Shown in pieces: positions 1-7,370 of a stretch of 64,000 nucleotides of DNA. Below the pieces are notes generated by a model. It worked only from the letters and a program-made list of their open reading frames with translations, was not told the DNA's origin and did not search any database. Position 1 is the stretch's first letter. Every line of letters begins with the position of its first letter. Source of the DNA: Granulibacter bethesdensis. Its GTDB lineage: Bacteria; Pseudomonadota; Alphaproteobacteria; Acetobacterales; Acetobacteraceae. Position numbers and translations under genes: made by a program. The DNA lies in contig NZ_CP018194.1 in the NCBI RefSeq assembly GCF_001889545.1, positions 1,152,501 through 1,216,500 of the forward strand, in the 5' to 3' direction.

Positions 1-337
1 GATAGAGGCAGAGCGTATTGCCGCGCAGGCACTGGAAGCAGATGGCTGGCAGATTTTGGGCCGGCGGCTGCGTACACCCGCAGGCGAGATTGATATTCTT
101 GCTGATCTGGACGGATTGCTGGCGATTGTCGAGGTGAAATACCGGCCTACCCTGAGCGAGGCAGCCCATGCGCTGGGTCCGCGCCAGCGCAAACGCCTGA
201 TCGCGGCGGCCTCGTATGTGCTGGCACAAAATCCGGACTACGGTACCGAAGGCGTGAGATTCGACGTCCTTGTTGTTGATATGGCCGGACAGGTACGCAG
301 GATTGCCGATGCGTTCAGGCTGGATGAGGAGGCGTAG
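1..337 (+). CDS. yraN: YraN/UPF0102 family nuclease-like protein (5' end cut by window)
   Basis: The reading frame is open from base 2, so the start codon lies outside the window. The visible part carries the UPF0102 (YraN) pattern: a tryptophan-containing N-terminal helix, then R-T-P-A-G-E-I-D followed about 13 residues later by V-E-V-K-Y-R. This matches the E...D...E-x-K metal-binding core of the restriction-endonuclease-like fold. The family is small (about 120 residues), so only a few residues are missing. Its cellular role is not settled; a link to DNA uptake or repair is usually inferred from neighbourhood with comM-type genes, as here, where comM lies convergently 3 bp downstream. No signal peptide or membrane segment is seen. 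Confidence 0.85.
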   Translation, partial: IEAERIAAQALEADGWQILGRRLRTPAGEIDILADLDGLLAIVEVKYRPTLSEAAHALGPRQRKRLIAAASYVLAQNPDYGTEGVRFDVLVVDMAGQVRRIADAFRLDEEA

Positions 338-339
338 CT

Positions 340-1851
340 TTAGCCACGCCATTGCCGGACACGGAAATTCAGGGCTTCGGCCAGATGCAGGCGGGAAATA
401 TCCGCTTCCTGTGCCAGATCGGCGATGGTGCGGGCGACGCGGATCATGCGCGTCAAACCACGCGCCGATAATTTCAGGCGCAGGCTGGCCTGTTCTGCGA
501 AAGCGGCGACCTCAGGGGAGAGGGAAGGTTCTGCGCCATTCTGACGCTCGCCGGACTGGCGGCGTGCTTCCCGAAACTGCCGTGCTGCCTCGACTCGTGC
601 CGCCACCGAGGCGCTGTTTTCACCGGGAGGAGCCCGCATCAACTCTGTCGGAGTAGCAGGCTGGACCGTGACCACAATATCCATACGATCCAGCAGTGGG
701 CCGCTGATCCGGGCCTGATAGCCATCGCCGCAGGCAGGTGCGCGCACGCATTCCCGATCCGGAGTGCCGAGATAGCCGCAGCGGCATGGATTCATGGCGG
801 CAATGAGTTGGAACCGCGCGGGATAGGTAATATGTGCCGCAGCCCGAGCCACCGTTGCCTGTCCGGTTTCCATGGGTGTTCGTAAGGCTTCCAGCACCTG
901 ACGGGAAAATTCAGGGAATTCGTCCATGAACAGGACGCCATGATGGGCGAGGGAGATTTCCCCCGGCCTGGCCCGCGGCCCACCCCCGGCAATGGCCGCC
1001 TGGCTGGCGCCATGATGCGGTTCACGGAAAGGGGGACGGGTGATCAGCCTGCCATCCCGCAGCATGCCTGCAATACTATGGATCGTGCTGACATCCAGAA
1101 TCTGCGATGGCGTCAGGGGTGGCAGCAGGCCGGGTAGACGGGCGGCGAGCATCGATTTGCCCGCCCCAGGCGGCCCGATCAGCAGAAGATTATGCTGTCC
1201 GGCGGCGGCGATTTCCAGTGCCCGTCTGGCTGTCTCCATGCCTTTGACATCGGCAAGGTCAGGGAGTGCTGATCCCTCCGCCTGTCCGGCCGGTTCCGGT
1301 CGGGGCAGGGTCTGTGTGCCACGAAAATGATTGATGATGGCCAGCAGATTGGGTGCGGCAAGGATGCGTTCTACCCCGGACCATGCGGCTTCTCCGCCCT
1401 GCCGTTCCGGGCATATCAGGCCGAGGCCGCATGCATGCGCGCCGATGGCGGCTGGCAGCACACCGTTCACCGGCTGCAAGGCTCCATCCAGTGAAAGCTC
1501 GCCGAGGCTGGTATATCCGGCACTATCAGAGGCTGGCAGGATATCCATTGCCGCCAGCACCCCCAATGCGATTGGCAGGTCGAAATGACTGCCTTCCTTG
1601 AGCAGATCGGCAGGCGCCAGATTGACCAGAATACGCCGTGGCGGCAGAGCCAGCCCCATGGAGGCCAGGGCTGCTCGTACCCGCTCCCGTGCTTCTCCCA
1701 CTGCTTTATCGGGCAGACCAACCACCTGAAAAGCAGGAAGGCCGGGAGAAATTTGTACCTGAATTTCCACAGGAATGGCAGTGACCCCGGCAAAGGCGAA
1801 GGAGTGGGTGCGGACGACCTTGCTACCTTCACGATGGGGAGTTTGTGCCAT
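340..1851 (-). CDS. comM: ComM/YifB family Mg-chelatase-like AAA+ ATPase
   Basis: A protein of 503 residues. The N-terminal ChlI-like domain (about 1-190) is followed by a Mg-chelatase AAA+ domain with Walker A G-P-P-G-A-G-K-S at about 226-233 and Walker B V-L-F-M-D-E at about 306-311, then a C-terminal Mg-chelatase lid domain. ComM homologues are hexameric branch-migration helicases that help integrate incoming DNA during natural transformation, and also occur in non-transformable bacteria. The frame is open for 67 codons upstream, but family similarity begins near the Met at 1851 (M-A-Q-T-P), which I take as the start. The gene is convergent with yraN and divergent from the CorC-like gene across about 270 bp. 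Confidence 0.93.
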   Translation of the reverse strand: MAQTPHREGSKVVRTHSFAFAGVTAIPVEIQVQISPGLPAFQVVGLPDKAVGEARERVRAALASMGLALPPRRILVNLAPADLLKEGSHFDLPIALGVLAAMDILPASDSAGYTSLGELSLDGALQPVNGVLPAAIGAHACGLGLICPERQGGEAAWSGVERILAAPNLLAIINHFRGTQTLPRPEPAGQAEGSALPDLADVKGMETARRALEIAAAGQHNLLLIGPPGAGKSMLAARLPGLLPPLTPSQILDVSTIHSIAGMLRDGRLITRPPFREPHHGASQAAIAGGGPRARPGEISLAHHGVLFMDEFPEFSRQVLEALRTPMETGQATVARAAAHITYPARFQLIAAMNPCRCGYLGTPDRECVRAPACGDGYQARISGPLLDRMDIVVTVQPATPTELMRAPPGENSASVAARVEAARQFREARRQSGERQNGAEPSLSPEVAAFAEQASLRLKLSARGLTRMIRVARTIADLAQEADISRLHLAEALNFRVRQWRG

Positions 1852-2122
1852 TGAAATAACCAGTTTCTGACTAAAACAGGCCTGATAGGCTTTCTCCGAA
1901 TCAGGCAATTTATTGTTCCTACAGAACAATTGTGGCGGGAGAAAGATAAAGGATGCTCCTTGCATCGGGCCAGAAAGAGGTGCGGATGATGTCTTGTTTT
2001 GGTGATAGTTTTGAGAAGTTCTGTTTCTTCCTGTTATTGGCAGCATCGCCAAAATCGGATGAAGCGTTACAATACGGCGCGATTAGAATGCTACCTGCCT
2101 GGTAAGGACCTTTCCTCTCTTG

Positions 2123-3421
2123 ATGACCATTCTGGTTGAGTTTCTGATTGTTCTGTTGCTGATCCTGCTGAACGGATTGTTTGCGATGGCGGAGCTGGCG
2201 CTGGTGTCCGCCCGTCGCGCCCGGCTGTCGGTGATGGAGCAGAAAGGAATTCCCACCGCGACACTGGCAAGGGAACTGGCGGAAGACCCCCACCGTTTTC
2301 TGCCGACCGTACAGGTGGGGATCACGCTGGTCGCGATCCTGTCCGGCACGTTTGGCGGGGCACGGATTGCGGATCATCTGGCCAGATATCTGGACATGAT
2401 TCCGATGCTGGCGCGTTTTTCCAACGATATTGCCCTGCTGATCGTGGTGGTTGTCATCACCTATCTGACCATGGTGCTGGGGGAGCTGGTACCGAAACAG
2501 CTTGCCCTGCTGGGGCCGGAGGAGGTTGCAGTCAGGGTGGCAAGGCCGGTGGCGTGGCTGGCGAAGGTGACGGGGCCTGCGGTGTGGCTGCTGGGTTATT
2601 CATCCTCTGTAGTACTGAGCCTGTTCGGCCTGACCCGTTCTTCCCAGCCGCAAGTGACAGAAGAGGAGCTGAAAGCCCTGCTGGCGGAAGGTACGCAGGC
2701 CGGTGTGCTGGAAACCGAAGAGCGGGCCATGATCGAGCGTGTGTTGCGCCTCGCTGACAAACCTGTCCGCGCCCTGATGACGCCGCGCAACGAAATTGCC
2801 TGGATTGACCGGAGTGATACGGAGGAAGATATCATCGCCGCAGTGAAAGAAGCACCTCATTCCCGCCTGGTGGTCTGTGAGGGGTCGATCGACAATGTGG
2901 TGGGCGTGGTACAGGCCAAGCATATTCTGGATCGCCTTCTGGACGGACAGCCTTTGTCCATCGGTGCCTCGCTGCGTCAGCCGATGGTGGTGCCTGATAC
3001 GGTGACAGCGCTGGGCGCGCTGGAAAGGCTGAAGAGCGATACTCTGGGTCTGGCGCTGGTCATGGATGAGTATGGCAGTTTCGAGGGGGTGGTCACGGCC
3101 GCTGATGTGCTGAAAGCCATTGTCGGTGAGGCCGGAGACAGCACCAGAACATCCTCCCAGACTCCTGATGCGCTGCCAGGCACGATGGTTCTGGACGGGA
3201 TGATGGCGGCGGACGAGCTGAAATCCCGTCTCTCCCTGCCGGAACTGCCTGCCGAGGGCAGCTATCACACGGCAGCCGGGCTGGTGCTGGCGATCTTGCG
3301 ACGGGTGCCCAAAACAGGGGATCGGATCGCTTTCGCGGGCTGGACGTTCGAGGTGCTGGAAATGGATGGCCGCCGGGTCGCCCGGCTACGGGCAAGCCGC
3401 GATACGCTTGCGGAGGGATGA
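2123..3421 (+). CDS. CorC/HlyC (CNNM-like) membrane protein with DUF21 and CBS domains
   Basis: A protein of 432 residues. An N-terminal DUF21 membrane domain (about 1-180, three to four hydrophobic segments starting at residue 3) is followed by a pair of CBS domains (about 200-325, with the motif V-M-D-E-Y-G-S-F-E-G-V-V) and a C-terminal CorC_HlyC domain. This architecture is that of the CNNM/CorB group, inner-membrane proteins implicated in magnesium and cobalt efflux; the older hemolysin-like name is misleading. A TTG precedes the ATG by one codon; I use the ATG. The gene stands alone, divergent from comM. The exact ion is not determinable from sequence. Confidence 0.88.
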   Translation: MTILVEFLIVLLLILLNGLFAMAELALVSARRARLSVMEQKGIPTATLARELAEDPHRFLPTVQVGITLVAILSGTFGGARIADHLARYLDMIPMLARFSNDIALLIVVVVITYLTMVLGELVPKQLALLGPEEVAVRVARPVAWLAKVTGPAVWLLGYSSSVVLSLFGLTRSSQPQVTEEELKALLAEGTQAGVLETEERAMIERVLRLADKPVRALMTPRNEIAWIDRSDTEEDIIAAVKEAPHSRLVVCEGSIDNVVGVVQAKHILDRLLDGQPLSIGASLRQPMVVPDTVTALGALERLKSDTLGLALVMDEYGSFEGVVTAADVLKAIVGEAGDSTRTSSQTPDALPGTMVLDGMMAADELKSRLSLPELPAEGSYHTAAGLVLAILRRVPKTGDRIAFAGWTFEVLEMDGRRVARLRASRDTLAEG

Positions 3422-3565
3422 CGCTGCCAGCTCTGTTGAGGACAGGCATCCCTGCTGTTTCATCAAGCCGAAATGGCACGCCGCAGGGCCATCCGGGTTG
3501 CACGGCGCTTTACGTCAGCATCTGAGTTCGTGCTTTCAGGAAGCAAATCCAGCGGCTTCACGGTG

Positions 3566-4336
3566 TCAACAGGCTGAAGCGGTTTCCAATGCTGCTATTG
3601 TGACATCCAGAAGCCGATCGATCACATGCGGTTCCTGTGCGCCTGCAATGGCATGATGATGATCGAACACAAAACAGGGAACACCGGTGATGCCGATCCG
3701 ATGAGCCTGTGTCGTGGCAAGCTGGATTTCGCTGCGCCCTTCGGGGCCGAGCAGATAGGTCAGGGCATCGGTCCGGCTGAATCCGGCCTCGGCAGCAATA
3801 CGGGCCAGTTCATCCAGATCCCCAATATTCCGCCCCTCCGTGAAGCAGGCGGCAAACAGGCGTTCCACCATGCCTCCGGCGGCATCGTCAGGACAGGCGG
3901 GAAGGGATGTGTTGAAACCACCCCCACCAGCGCTGCAATGGGAGAGCTGAAAAGCGGGGGCCTGCTCCGCGACCCATCGCACCAGCCGATGGGCGTCAAA
4001 GCTGGGGGGCAGGGTCTTGATCAGGTCGAAGCGAAAACTGATCCCTTCCCGACGCCCCAACTCGGTAATGGAGCGGTGCAGCCGTTGCGTGCGGTCTTCT
4101 GTGCCAAATCTATGGATGATATGGTCGGCTTGTCCTGCGCTGCCGCGCTCCATGCCCGGATTGAGCAGGAAAGGCCTCCACTCGATCACCGGGCTGATAT
4201 CTGTTCGTCTGGCAAGGCATTCACGAAGTCGCCTGACACCCAGATAGCTCCAGGGGCATATCAGATCGAACACGACGGCGATCGCCAGCAGTGCGCGAGG
4301 GGGGGCGAGCATATTCACAGGAGGAGTGTAGCGCAT
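3566..4336 (-). CDS. DsbA-family (FrnE-like) thioredoxin-fold oxidoreductase
   Basis: A protein of about 256 residues with the DsbA-fold signature F-D-L-I-C-P-W-S-Y-L-G-V-R-R-L near residue 24. Further signatures are a central helical insertion and a C-terminal G-I-T-G-V-P-C-F-V-F-D strand carrying the cis-proline after T-G-V. FrnE proteins usually have C-P-W-C at the first motif; here the second cysteine is serine, so a normal CXXC disulfide cannot form. It could act through the single cysteine, or as a glutathione-dependent isomerase of the 2-hydroxychromene-2-carboxylate type. No signal peptide, hence probably cytoplasmic. The start may instead be the Met at 4312; neither candidate has a strong ribosome-binding site. 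It is divergent from glucokinase. Confidence 0.8.
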   Translation of the reverse strand: MRYTPPVNMLAPPRALLAIAVVFDLICPWSYLGVRRLRECLARRTDISPVIEWRPFLLNPGMERGSAGQADHIIHRFGTEDRTQRLHRSITELGRREGISFRFDLIKTLPPSFDAHRLVRWVAEQAPAFQLSHCSAGGGGFNTSLPACPDDAAGGMVERLFAACFTEGRNIGDLDELARIAAEAGFSRTDALTYLLGPEGRSEIQLATTQAHRIGITGVPCFVFDHHHAIAGAQEPHVIDRLLDVTIAALETASAC

Positions 4337-4470
4337 TCTCCAGTCTGCTCAAAAGATATAATGCTCTCAGAAGATTGTTTTCTATAACATTTTTTAATAA
4401 CCCCGTGCTTGTTGTGCAGGCGGCAAAGCAGTCCGATACAGGACATTCTTCTAGCAGGATTGATCACATC

Positions 4471-5430
4471 ATGACGGAATGTCAGCCTCGCCTGATTGGC
4501 GATATCGGGGGTACGAATGTCCGCTTTGCCCTGGCCCTGGGGGAAGGCGTTATTGTGCATGAACACAAGCTGCCTGTCGCGGAATTCGACAATCTGGAAC
4601 TGGCAGCCAGAACCTATCTGCAGGCGCGTGGTTCGCTTATTCAGGATGTGGCGGAAGCGGTATTCGCCGTTGCGACGCCGGTGCGAGGCGATGAAATCGC
4701 CTTTACCAACAATCCCTGGCGCTTCTCGATCCGTTCGACTGAAGCGGCGCTGGGGCTGAAGAGACTGGAAATCATTAATGATTTCGTAGCCCAGGCGGCT
4801 TCCATCCGGGTAACGCCCGATGAAGAAATGGCGATCATCAAATCAGGCGAGGTCATGGACAATCATCCCGCAGTGGTGATTGGGCCGGGGACCGGTCTCG
4901 GTATGGCCTTCATCCTGCGCCACAAGGATGGAGAAGAGATTCTCGCCAGCGAAGGCGGCCACTGTACGTTCAGCCCGCGTGATGAAACCCAGACCTTCAT
5001 TCGCGATCAACTGGCGCGCGAATATGGCCATGTCTCGTCGGAGCGCCTGCTGTCCGGTCCGGGATTACTGGCAATGGCCAGAGCACTGGCGCAGCGTGCC
5101 GGACTTTCCCTGGCGCTTGAAAAGCCGGCCGATGTGACAAGGTTGGCCGAGCAGGAAGCCTGTCCCGTCTGCCGGGAGGCAATCCGTGTTTTTTCTGCCG
5201 TGCTCGGTTCGGTCGCGGCAGATGCAGTGCTGAATTTGGTGGCCATTGGCGGGGTGTATCTGATCGGCAATGTCAGCAAAAGTCTGCGCGCTATGATGGA
5301 TTTCGATGTACTGATTGAGGCATTCCTGGAAAAAGGGCGGTTTCGTGCCCTGCTGAATGATGTACCGATCATCCAGGTGATGCGCTCCAACACAGGCCTT
5401 CTGGGGGCGTCGGCGTGGCGCCGGCGCTGA
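4471..5430 (+). CDS. glk: Glucokinase
   Basis: A protein of 319 residues, typical of the bacterial Glk family. The phosphate-1 motif G-D-I-G-G-T-N-V-R-F-A lies at 10-20, the catalytic Asn-Asp (I-N-D-F-V-A) at 103-104, an A-T-P contact G-P-G-T-G-L-G at 138-144 and the E-G-G-H glucose contact at 161-164. It phosphorylates glucose to glucose-6-phosphate in the cytoplasm. In acetic acid bacteria this feeds the pentose phosphate and Entner-Doudoroff routes, since much glucose is oxidised in the periplasm instead. The frame extends 60 codons upstream, but the ATG at 4471 sits directly before the conserved N-terminus, so I use it. Confidence 0.94.
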   Translation: MTECQPRLIGDIGGTNVRFALALGEGVIVHEHKLPVAEFDNLELAARTYLQARGSLIQDVAEAVFAVATPVRGDEIAFTNNPWRFSIRSTEAALGLKRLEIINDFVAQAASIRVTPDEEMAIIKSGEVMDNHPAVVIGPGTGLGMAFILRHKDGEEILASEGGHCTFSPRDETQTFIRDQLAREYGHVSSERLLSGPGLLAMARALAQRAGLSLALEKPADVTRLAEQEACPVCREAIRVFSAVLGSVAADAVLNLVAIGGVYLIGNVSKSLRAMMDFDVLIEAFLEKGRFRALLNDVPIIQVMRSNTGLLGASAWRRR

Positions 5431-5690
5431 AATCAGAGACTCGTTTCAGAGGGAGTCGGGGTGTCGGGTAATTTTATTGCGTGATATTGGGCCCGGACGC
5501 ATGGCCTATGCGGAAACTCAATGATAAATGAAACGCAATGCATTCATGATTTTTTGATATTGAATGCCTTCCGTAAATAGGCTCATGCTCTGCCTGTCGC
5601 TTCGTCCCAAGCAGTGACGGAACAGGGGAAGGGTCATTCCTTCCCCAGCCGCCACCGGGCAAACGGATGAAGTTCCAGCAAGGGAGTGCC
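5431..5690. other. Intergenic leader region with a strong hairpin
   Basis: Roughly 260 bp between glucokinase and the small gene at 5696, markedly AT-rich around 5515-5580. A perfect 8-bp stem (GGGGAAGG at 5625-5632, CCTTCCCC at 5639-5646, 6-nt loop) lies 34 nt before the ribosome-binding site of the small gene. A 5-bp stem (CGCAT/ATGCG) lies near 5500. The region does not match any riboswitch class I could recognise, and no convincing open reading frame lies in it. Confidence 0.4.
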
Positions 5691-5695
5691 ATTCA

Positions 5696-5872
5696 ATGGC
5701 CATGCAGCTTTCTTCTTACGCCTCCGGTTTTATGCACAGCCCTGTGCGCAGCAGCGTGACAGCGTCTTCTCCCGAGCAGAAAGATGCGTTGAAGCAGGCT
5801 TTGCTGTTTGTTTTTGCAATTCAGACGCCGGTATGGGCAGCTCTCTATCTGCTGTTCGGCATTGGATTGTAA
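5696..5872 (+). CDS. Small membrane protein, 58 residues, unknown
   Basis: A complete short reading frame, ATG at 5696 to TAA at 5870-5872. It has a good ribosome-binding site (AGGGAG at 5681-5686, 9 nt before the ATG). The product begins M-A-M-Q-L-S-S-Y and has a polar, serine-rich first half. After a charged patch (S-P-E-Q-K-D-A-L-K-Q) comes a hydrophobic C-terminal segment of about 22 residues ending Y-L-L-F-G-I-G-L. This is the layout of a single-pass inner-membrane protein with its tail in the membrane. No family is recognised. It lies between glucokinase and the convergent Ni/Co permease and has no operon partner. Confidence 0.55.
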   Translation: MAMQLSSYASGFMHSPVRSSVTASSPEQKDALKQALLFVFAIQTPVWAALYLLFGIGL

Positions 5873-5902
5873 GAGAGAAAGCTTGAACCCTTCCTCCTGC
5901 GA

Positions 5903-6958
5903 CTAGCGGCTTGGCGATTTTTCCTGCCCATGGGCGGAGTTATCAAGCCCGGCAAGCCGGTAGGTGATGGCAGAAAGAAGCCAGACAACAACAAAGACGC
6001 CAACGATGAGAAAGCCGAAATCGGCCAGATCATCGTTCAGGAATGCTATGCCTTCCCAGATCGTGCCGCTGAGATGCAGGTGCTCGCCGATCAGGCCAAG
6101 TGCTTCAACCGATCCAATGAGCAGGGCCACCGTAATGGAGATGGCCGTCATGGTAATGTTGTACCATAGTTTCCGCTGCGGATTGCTGAAAGCCCATCCG
6201 TAAGCACCAGCCATCAAGCTGCTGTCGAGCGTATCGATCAGCGTCATTCCGGCGGTAAACAGGGCTGGAAAGATCATGATTTCCCAGGCCGGGATACCTC
6301 CCGCACGCTGTGTGGCGGTGATGCCGAGCAACCCGATTTCGGTGGCGGTATCAAACCCCAGCCCGAACAGTACTCCTAACGGATAGAGGTGCCATGGCTG
6401 GCTGATCCGCTCGAACACCGGATGGCAGAGGCGGGTCAGAAGGCCGCCCTTGGCCAGAGTGTCATGCAATGCGGCCTGATTAATTGTTTGCCGGCGAGCG
6501 GTACGAAACTGCCGCCACAATGTGCGCAGGATCAGCAGATTGGCAACAGCAATACACAGCAGAAAGATGGCGGAGGTCAGTGTGCCGACAGTGCCGCCGA
6601 AAAAGCGAATATTCTCCAGCAAAGTCTGAAATTGCTGTGCCGAAACTGTAATAAGTGCACAGGCCAGCACCACAATGGTGGAGTGTCCGAGCGAGAACCA
6701 TAATCCTGTGGAGTGAGGCTGAATGCCAGCCTGCATCAGACGCCGTACAGTATTGTCGATGGCGGCAATATGATCGGTATCCAGCGCGTGCCGCAGCCCG
6801 AAAATCCAGGCCAGCAACGCTGTTCCCAGCAACATCGGTGTGTCGGCAAAAGCCTGCCAGGCGATCAGCCAGACCACTCCGTTCACAGCGATCAAAGCAG
6901 TATGGAGCAGGATAATGCTGGTCGGGATGGTTCGAAGATGAAGAAAGAATGGCGGCAT
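5903..6958 (-). CDS. NiCoT-family nickel/cobalt transporter
   Basis: About 351 residues with some eight hydrophobic segments. It carries the NiCoT signature H-A-L-D-T-D-H-I-A-A-I-D-N (the HX4DH metal-selectivity motif in TM2), plus G-F-D-T-A-T-E and L-F-T-A-G-M-T-L-I-D-T-L-D. These high-affinity permeases import Ni2+ and/or Co2+ across the inner membrane. Cobalt would supply cobalamin-dependent enzymes and nickel would supply urease or hydrogenase. Selectivity cannot be read from sequence. Starts at 6958 or 6985 are both possible; the longer frame overlaps the upstream PhnA-like gene. No metal-responsive operator was recognised. Confidence 0.9.
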   Translation of the reverse strand: MPPFFLHLRTIPTSIILLHTALIAVNGVVWLIAWQAFADTPMLLGTALLAWIFGLRHALDTDHIAAIDNTVRRLMQAGIQPHSTGLWFSLGHSTIVVLACALITVSAQQFQTLLENIRFFGGTVGTLTSAIFLLCIAVANLLILRTLWRQFRTARRQTINQAALHDTLAKGGLLTRLCHPVFERISQPWHLYPLGVLFGLGFDTATEIGLLGITATQRAGGIPAWEIMIFPALFTAGMTLIDTLDSSLMAGAYGWAFSNPQRKLWYNITMTAISITVALLIGSVEALGLIGEHLHLSGTIWEGIAFLNDDLADFGFLIVGVFVVVWLLSAITYRLAGLDNSAHGQEKSPSR

Positions 6959-7019
6959 GGGACTATGCAATGATCCCGCCGCCATTTTTGTCAATTGTGG
7001 ATGCAGAACAAGGTGCGCC

Positions 7020-7337
7020 TCAGCGCTTTCTGACAAACTCGGCGCGCAGTACCAGTCCTTTGATCGTATCGTGTTTGCAGTCGATTTCCTGAGGGTCTCC
7101 GGTCAGACGGATGGATCTGATTACAGTGCCGCGCGGCAGGGTCTGGTTGGCTCCCTTGACTTTCAGATCCTTGACGAGCGTCACGCTGTCACCATCGGCG
7201 AGAATATTGCCGACTGCATCTTTCACCTGAACCGTTTCATCCTGCGCGGAGGCAGCAGCTTTCTGGGCGGCTTCTGCGGCACTGATCCATTCGCCGCTGG
7301 CCTCGTCATAGATATAGTCGTCGTTCTGATCGGACAT
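7020..7337 (-). CDS. PhnA/YjdM-like protein lacking the zinc ribbon
   Basis: About 105 residues. The C-terminal 70 residues match the PhnA (YjdM) domain: V-K-D-A-V-G-N, L-A-D-G-D-S-V-T-L-V-K-D-L-K-V-K-G, an R-G-T-V-I-R-x-I-R-L-T motif and the terminal G-L-V-L-R-A-E-F-V. Full-length family members start with a four-cysteine zinc ribbon; here it is replaced by an acidic, alanine-rich stretch with no cysteine pairs. Despite the historical name the family is not shown to act on phosphonates. A GTG lies four codons upstream; the ATG at 7337 is preferred. It may be co-transcribed with the Ni/Co permease downstream (62 bp or less). Confidence 0.82.
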   Translation of the reverse strand: MSDQNDDYIYDEASGEWISAAEAAQKAAASAQDETVQVKDAVGNILADGDSVTLVKDLKVKGANQTLPRGTVIRSIRLTGDPQEIDCKHDTIKGLVLRAEFVRKR

Positions 7338-7370
7338 CGTAAAATTCACTTCTTCAAAGACGGATATGGT

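Noticed and set aside
5474-5703. Two minus-strand frames of 61-72 codons in the gap before the small membrane gene
   Set aside because: They have no family resemblance, conflict with each other and lack good ribosome-binding sites; the plus-strand frame at 5696 is better supported.
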